A stretch of 64,000 nt of DNA from Streptomyces sp. MMG1533 (GTDB taxonomy: Bacteria; Actinomycetota; Actinomycetes; Streptomycetales; Streptomycetaceae), in assembly GCF_001279775.1 (NCBI RefSeq), contig NZ_LGDG01000221.1, forward strand, positions 20,472-84,471. The letters run 5' to 3'. The notes beneath the pieces were generated by a model. It saw only the letters and a list, made by a program, of their open reading frames with translations. It searched no databases and was not told where the DNA came from. This document shows, piece by piece, positions 60,192 to 64,000 of the stretch; position 1 is the stretch's first letter, and each line of letters begins with the position of its first letter. A program made the translations under genes and the position numbers.

Positions 60192-62539
60192 GTGCGCCCA
60201 CCCCAGGGGCGCGGGGAACCGCGCGCCCAGCCCCCACCGGTCCGCGGCCGCCCGAGGCGACAAGCCACCCCCGACGCATCGCGATCACCGGCGGCGGCCC
60301 CGGCGGCCTCTACGCCGCCGCTCTGCTCAAACGCCTCGACCCGTCCCGCGAAGTCACCCTCTGGGAACGCAACGCCCCCGACGACACCTTCGGATTCGGA
60401 GTGGTCCTCTCCGACGAGACCCTCGGCGGCATCGAGCACGCCGACCCGATCGTCTACGAGGCCCTCCAGCAGCACTTCACCCGCTGGGACGACATCGACA
60501 TCGTCCACCGAGGCAACCGCCACACCTCCACAGGACACGGCTTCGCCGCGCTGGGCCGCCGACGCCTCCTGGAGATCCTGCACGAGCGCTGCCACTCGCT
60601 CGGTGTGGAGCTGAGATTCCGCTCCGAGGCGCCGTACCCGGCCTGGCTCGCGGAGGCGTACGACCTCGTCATCGCCGCCGACGGTGTGCACAGCACCACC
60701 CGTGAGGCGTACGCCCATGTGTTCCGGCCCCATGTGACCGCCCACCACTGCCGGTACATCTGGCTCGCCGCCGACTTCGCCCTCGACGCCTTCCGCTTCG
60801 AGATCGCCGAGACCGAGCACGGCGTGATGCAGTTGCACGGCTACCCCTACGCGGCCGACGCCTCCACCGTGATCGTCGAGATGCGGGAGGAGGTCTGGCA
60901 GGCGGCCGGCTTCGGGGAGCTCGACGAGCAGGAGTCCGTCGAGCGCTGCGCCAAGATCTTCGCGGACGCGCTGGGCGGCCGGCCGCTGAAGTCCAACAAG
61001 TCGGCCTGGAGCACCTTCCGTACGGTGGTCAACGAGCGCTGGTCGCACGGCAACGTCGTCCTCCTCGGCGACGCCGCCCACACGGCCCACTTCTCCATCG
61101 GCTCCGGCACCAAGCTGGCCGTCGAGGACGCCCTCGCGCTGGCCGCCTGCCTGGAGGAACAGGACTCCCTGGAAAGGGCGTTGGCGGCGTACGAGGAGGA
61201 GCGGCGACCCGTCGTCGCCTCCACCCAGCGGGCCGCCCGCGCCAGCCTGGAGTGGTTCGAGAACCTCGGCCTGTACCTCGACCAGCCGCCCCGCCGGTTC
61301 GCCTTCAACCTGCTCACTCGCAGCCGCCGCGTCACCCACGACAACCTCCGCCTGCGCGACGCCCACTTCACCGAGGCCGTGGAGCGCGAGTTCGGCTGCC
61401 CGCCCGGCACGCCCCCGATGTTCACCCCGTTCCGGCTGCGCGGCCTGACCCTGCGCAACCGGGTCGTCGTCTCACCCATGGACATGTACTCGGCCACCGA
61501 CGGCCTCCCCGGCGACTTCCACCTCGTCCATCTGGGCGCACGGGCTCTCGGCGGCGCCGGACTCGTCATGACCGAGATGGTGTGCGTGTCCCCCGAGGGC
61601 CGGATCACGCCCGGCTGCACCGGTCTCTACACGGGCAAGCAGGCCGAGGCCTGGAAACGGATCACCGACTTCGTGCACACGCAGGCCCCCGGCACCGCGA
61701 TCGGTGTGCAGCTCGGCCACAGCGGGCGCAAGGGCTCGACCAAGCTGATGTGGGAAGGCATGGACGAGCCCCTGGACGACGGCAACTGGCCGCTGGTGGC
61801 CGCGTCCCCGATCCCGTACAAGCCCTTCAGCCAGACCCCGCGCGAGCTGTCCCGCGCCCAACTCACCGACATCCGCGAACAGTTCAGCTCGGCCGCCTGG
61901 CGAGCCGCCCGCGCCGGGTTCGACCTCCTCGAACTGCACTGTGCGCACGGCTACCTGCTCTCCGGCTTCCTCTCCCCGCTGACCAACCGCCGCACCGACG
62001 CCTACGGCGGCTCACTGGCGAAGCGGCTCCGCTTCCCGCTGGAGGTCTTCGACGCCGTACGGGCCGCGTGGCCGGAGGAGAAGCCCCTGACCGTCCGGAT
62101 CTCCGCCACCGACTGGGCCGAGGGCGGGACCACGGCGGAGGACGCCGTCGAGATCGCCCGCGCCTTCGCCGCACAGGGCGCCGACGCGCTCGACGTGTCG
62201 ACCGGGCAGGTCGTGGCCGACGAACGGCCGGAGTTCGGGCGGTCGTACCAGACGCCGTACGCGGACCGCATCCGCCACGACACCGGAATCCCGGTGATCG
62301 CCGTCGGCGCGATCTCCTCCTGGGACGACGTCAACTCCCTGGTTCTGGCGGGGCGCACGGACCTGTGCGCGCTCGGCCGCCCGCACCTCTACGACCCGCA
62401 CTGGACGCTGCACGCGGCGGCCGAGCAGGGTTACGACGGGCCGGGCGTCGCCTGGCCGACGTCGTACCGGGCGGGCAGCCGCCGCCCGCAGACGGGACGG
62501 ACGGATGCCCCCAAACCCCGTCTCAGTCTCGGGAGTTGA
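60188..62539 (+). CDS. Salicylyl-CoA 5-hydroxylase/OYE-type oxidoreductase fusion
   Basis: A 783-residue two-domain flavoenzyme. The N-terminal FAD monooxygenase (about 30-400) has GGGPGGLYAAALLKRL, the DG-type VIAADGVHSTTREAY and the GD motif VLLGDAAHTAHFSIGSGTKL. The C-terminal old-yellow-enzyme barrel (about 415-770) has TPFRLRGLTLRNRVVVSPM, GVQLGHSGRKGST and LHCAHGYLLSGFLSPLTN. The combination matches the SdgC-type enzyme that hydroxylates salicylyl-CoA to gentisyl-CoA. The OYE half may reduce an intermediate (inference). GTG 60188 couples it to the hydratase gene. The end overlaps cysN by 17 bp, convergently. Confidence 0.92.
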   Translation: MSAPTPGARGTARPAPTGPRPPEATSHPRRIAITGGGPGGLYAAALLKRLDPSREVTLWERNAPDDTFGFGVVLSDETLGGIEHADPIVYEALQQHFTRWDDIDIVHRGNRHTSTGHGFAALGRRRLLEILHERCHSLGVELRFRSEAPYPAWLAEAYDLVIAADGVHSTTREAYAHVFRPHVTAHHCRYIWLAADFALDAFRFEIAETEHGVMQLHGYPYAADASTVIVEMREEVWQAAGFGELDEQESVERCAKIFADALGGRPLKSNKSAWSTFRTVVNERWSHGNVVLLGDAAHTAHFSIGSGTKLAVEDALALAACLEEQDSLERALAAYEEERRPVVASTQRAARASLEWFENLGLYLDQPPRRFAFNLLTRSRRVTHDNLRLRDAHFTEAVEREFGCPPGTPPMFTPFRLRGLTLRNRVVVSPMDMYSATDGLPGDFHLVHLGARALGGAGLVMTEMVCVSPEGRITPGCTGLYTGKQAEAWKRITDFVHTQAPGTAIGVQLGHSGRKGSTKLMWEGMDEPLDDGNWPLVAASPIPYKPFSQTPRELSRAQLTDIREQFSSAAWRAARAGFDLLELHCAHGYLLSGFLSPLTNRRTDAYGGSLAKRLRFPLEVFDAVRAAWPEEKPLTVRISATDWAEGGTTAEDAVEIARAFAAQGADALDVSTGQVVADERPEFGRSYQTPYADRIRHDTGIPVIAVGAISSWDDVNSLVLAGRTDLCALGRPHLYDPHWTLHAAAEQGYDGPGVAWPTSYRAGSRRPQTGRTDAPKPRLSLGS

Positions 62540-63751
62540 GCTCGGTCATCCCCGCGGTCAGCGTCGCGCCGTCCGCCGGGTCGATCAGGATGAACGCGCC
62601 GGTGCGCCGGGAGAGCGCGTAGTCGTCGAGGGCCAGCGGCTCGGCCGTGCGCAGGGTGATCCGGCCCAGGTCGTTCACCGTCAACTCGGTTGCTCCGGCC
62701 AGGTCCTCGACGATCGCCTTGACGGTCCGGGTCGTGTGCCTGACCAGCACGCGGTCGCCGACCTTCAGCGGGCGGTCGGCCAGGTGGCAGACCGCCGCCC
62801 GGACGTCCCGGGTGAGCGCGGGGACATCGACCCCGGCGGTGATCATGTCGCCGCGCGAGACGTCCCGCTGGTCGGCCAGACGCACACCGACCGGCTGCGG
62901 TGCGTACGCCACGTCCGTGGCGACGCCGAGTACGTCGATGCCGGTGATCTCGGAGGTCTCGCCGGACGGGTGGACGGTGACCCGGTCGCCGACCCGTAGC
63001 GTGCCCGACGCCAACTGGCCCGCGTAGTACCGGACTTCGCCGTCCCGGATCACGTACTGGACCGGGAAGCGCGTCGGGGCGTCCGCGGCCCCGGTGCCGA
63101 CGGGCACGTTCTCCAGGAGCTCCAGCAGGGCCGGCCCGTGGTACCAGTCCATGTGCGCCGAACGCTCCACGACGTTGTCGCCGACGAGCGCCGAGACCGG
63201 GATCGCGGTGAAGCCGGGCAGGCCCAGCTCGGCCGCGTGGCCCGCGAAGTCCTCGACGATCCGGTCGAACTCCTTCTCCTCGTACCCGACCAGGTCCATC
63301 TTGTTGACGGCGAGGACCACGCGCGGGACGCGCAGCAGGGCGGCGACGGCGGCGTGCCGGCGGGTCTGCTCGACGACGCCGTTGCGGGCGTCGATCAGGA
63401 CGATCGCCAGCTCGGCGGTGGAGGCGCCGGTGACCATGTTGCGGGTGTACTGCACATGGCCCGGGGTGTCGGCGAGGATGAACCGGCGGCGCGGGGTCGC
63501 GAAGTAGCGGTAGGCCACGTCGATGGTGATGCGATGGTGATGCCCTGCTCCCGCTCGGCCCGCAGCCCGTCCGTGAGGAGCGCCAGGTCCGGGGCGTCCT
63601 GGCCGCGGTTGCGGGAGGCGTGCTCGACGGCCTCCAGCTGGTCGGTGAGGATCGACTTGGAGTCGTGCAGCAGGCGGCCGACGAGCGTGGACTTGCCGTC
63701 GTCCACGGAGCCGGCCGTGGCGAACCGCAGCGTGTCGATGGTCGTGCTCAT
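62523..63751 (-). pseudogene. cysN: Sulfate adenylyltransferase large subunit, frameshifted
   Basis: GTPase subunit of ATP sulfurylase in sulfate assimilation. The 5' part has the P-loop [11 protein letters not shown] and switch [10 protein letters not shown]. It then loses frame at 63521-63542, where the 11-bp sequence CGATGGTGATG occurs twice in tandem; one copy restores the expected [14 protein letters not shown] reading. The 3' part resumes with [23 protein letters not shown] and the EF-Tu-like domains to the normal end NSRD. Everything else is well conserved, so this is either a very recent mutation or an assembly/sequence error. Start ATG 63751 lies 2 bp after cysD. Confidence 0.93.
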
Positions 63752-63753
63752 GG

Positions 63754-64000
63754 TTAGAAGTACCCCTCGCGCTTGCGGTCTTCCATCGCGGCCTCGGACA
63801 TCTTGTCGTCGGCGCGCGTGGCGCCCCGCTCGGTCAGACGGGAAGCGGCGATCTCGGCGATCACCTTCTCGATGGTGTCGGCGTCGGAGTCGACGGCACC
63901 CGTGCAGGACATGTCGCCGACCGTGCGGTAGCGGACCTGCCGCTTCTCGACGGTCTCGGTGTCCTTCGGGCCGCCCCACTCACCCGCGGTCAGCCACATG
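63754..64000 (-). CDS. cysD: Sulfate adenylyltransferase small subunit, C-terminal part
   Basis: Partial: the gene continues past the right edge of the window. The visible 80 or so residues match the CysD C-terminus ([40 protein letters not shown] and the terminal [10 protein letters not shown]). CysD is the PAPS-reductase-fold catalytic subunit that makes APS from sulfate and ATP. Its stop is separated from the cysN ATG by 2 bp, the usual cysDN arrangement. Confidence 0.95.
   Translation of the reverse strand, partial: MWLTAGEWGGPKDTETVEKRQVRYRTVGDMSCTGAVDSDADTIEKVIAEIAASRLTERGATRADDKMSEAAMEDRKREGYF

Overview
The window is a GC-rich actinobacterial chromosome segment, almost certainly from Streptomyces or a close relative. 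The evidence is strong GC bias at third codon positions, frequent GTG starts, ATGA/GTGA gene overlaps, and streptomycete families such as DUF6099, a SflB-like SepF, a SAV_2336-type vWA-STAND-TPR protein, a fused assimilatory nitrate reductase-flavoprotein and furA-katG. I saw no rRNA, tRNA, CRISPR array or insertion sequence. All family names come from reading the sequence and from memory; no search was run.

Region by region. 0-8.6 kb: cytochrome oxidase subunit I (ctaD) and a small membrane protein; an alcohol dehydrogenase/aldo-keto reductase pair divergent from an XRE regulator; a decayed DEAD-box helicase; a long non-coding stretch leading to a small MerR-like regulator; and a cold-shock gene. 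8.7-13.1 kb: a zinc-type ABC transporter and a separate ATPase/SCO5389-like pair, both preceded by Zur-like operators. 13.4-16.2 kb: furA-katG. 16.5-23.1 kb: a phytase, then a probable copper island (DUF4396 with a CsoR-like operator, DUF305, DUF6153, two His/Met-rich membrane proteins flanking a YcnI protein, and an ECF sigma factor). 23.5-26.4 kb: MarR/YceI divergent pair and a DUF2029-type membrane protein. 26.5-35.6 kb: nitrate reductase fusion, SepF-like protein, ATPase plus MazG-like protein, DUF6099, F420-type oxidoreductase and a lipoprotein.

35.7-56 kb is the most interesting part. A Hen1-Pnkp RNA-repair operon is followed 169 bp later by a translationally coupled trio: a VMAP-type protein, a MoxR-like AAA ATPase and a giant vWA-STAND-TPR protein. 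This is the architecture of the vWA-MoxR-VMAP conflict (immunity) systems. Downstream lie a cation/proton antiporter, an alpha/beta hydrolase coupled to a caspase-like peptidase, a 77-residue peptide resembling FxsA-type RiPP precursors, an HExxH peptide hydroxylase-like enzyme, and an SPFH protein coupled to a NAD-kinase-like protein. The caspase C-terminus and the VMAP N-terminus look like the same effector-associated adaptor domain. That suggests the trio senses or regulates and the caspase executes, with RNA repair next door.

56-64 kb returns to metabolism: arginine deiminase and ornithine carbamoyltransferase, an RsbW-like ATPase, an enoyl-CoA hydratase coupled to a salicylyl-CoA 5-hydroxylase/OYE fusion, and the cysD-cysN sulfate adenylyltransferase genes. 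In this sequence cysN is frameshifted by an 11-bp tandem duplication. Seven tandem-repeat tracts (units of 8 to 27 bp) are scattered over the window, two of them inside coding sequence.
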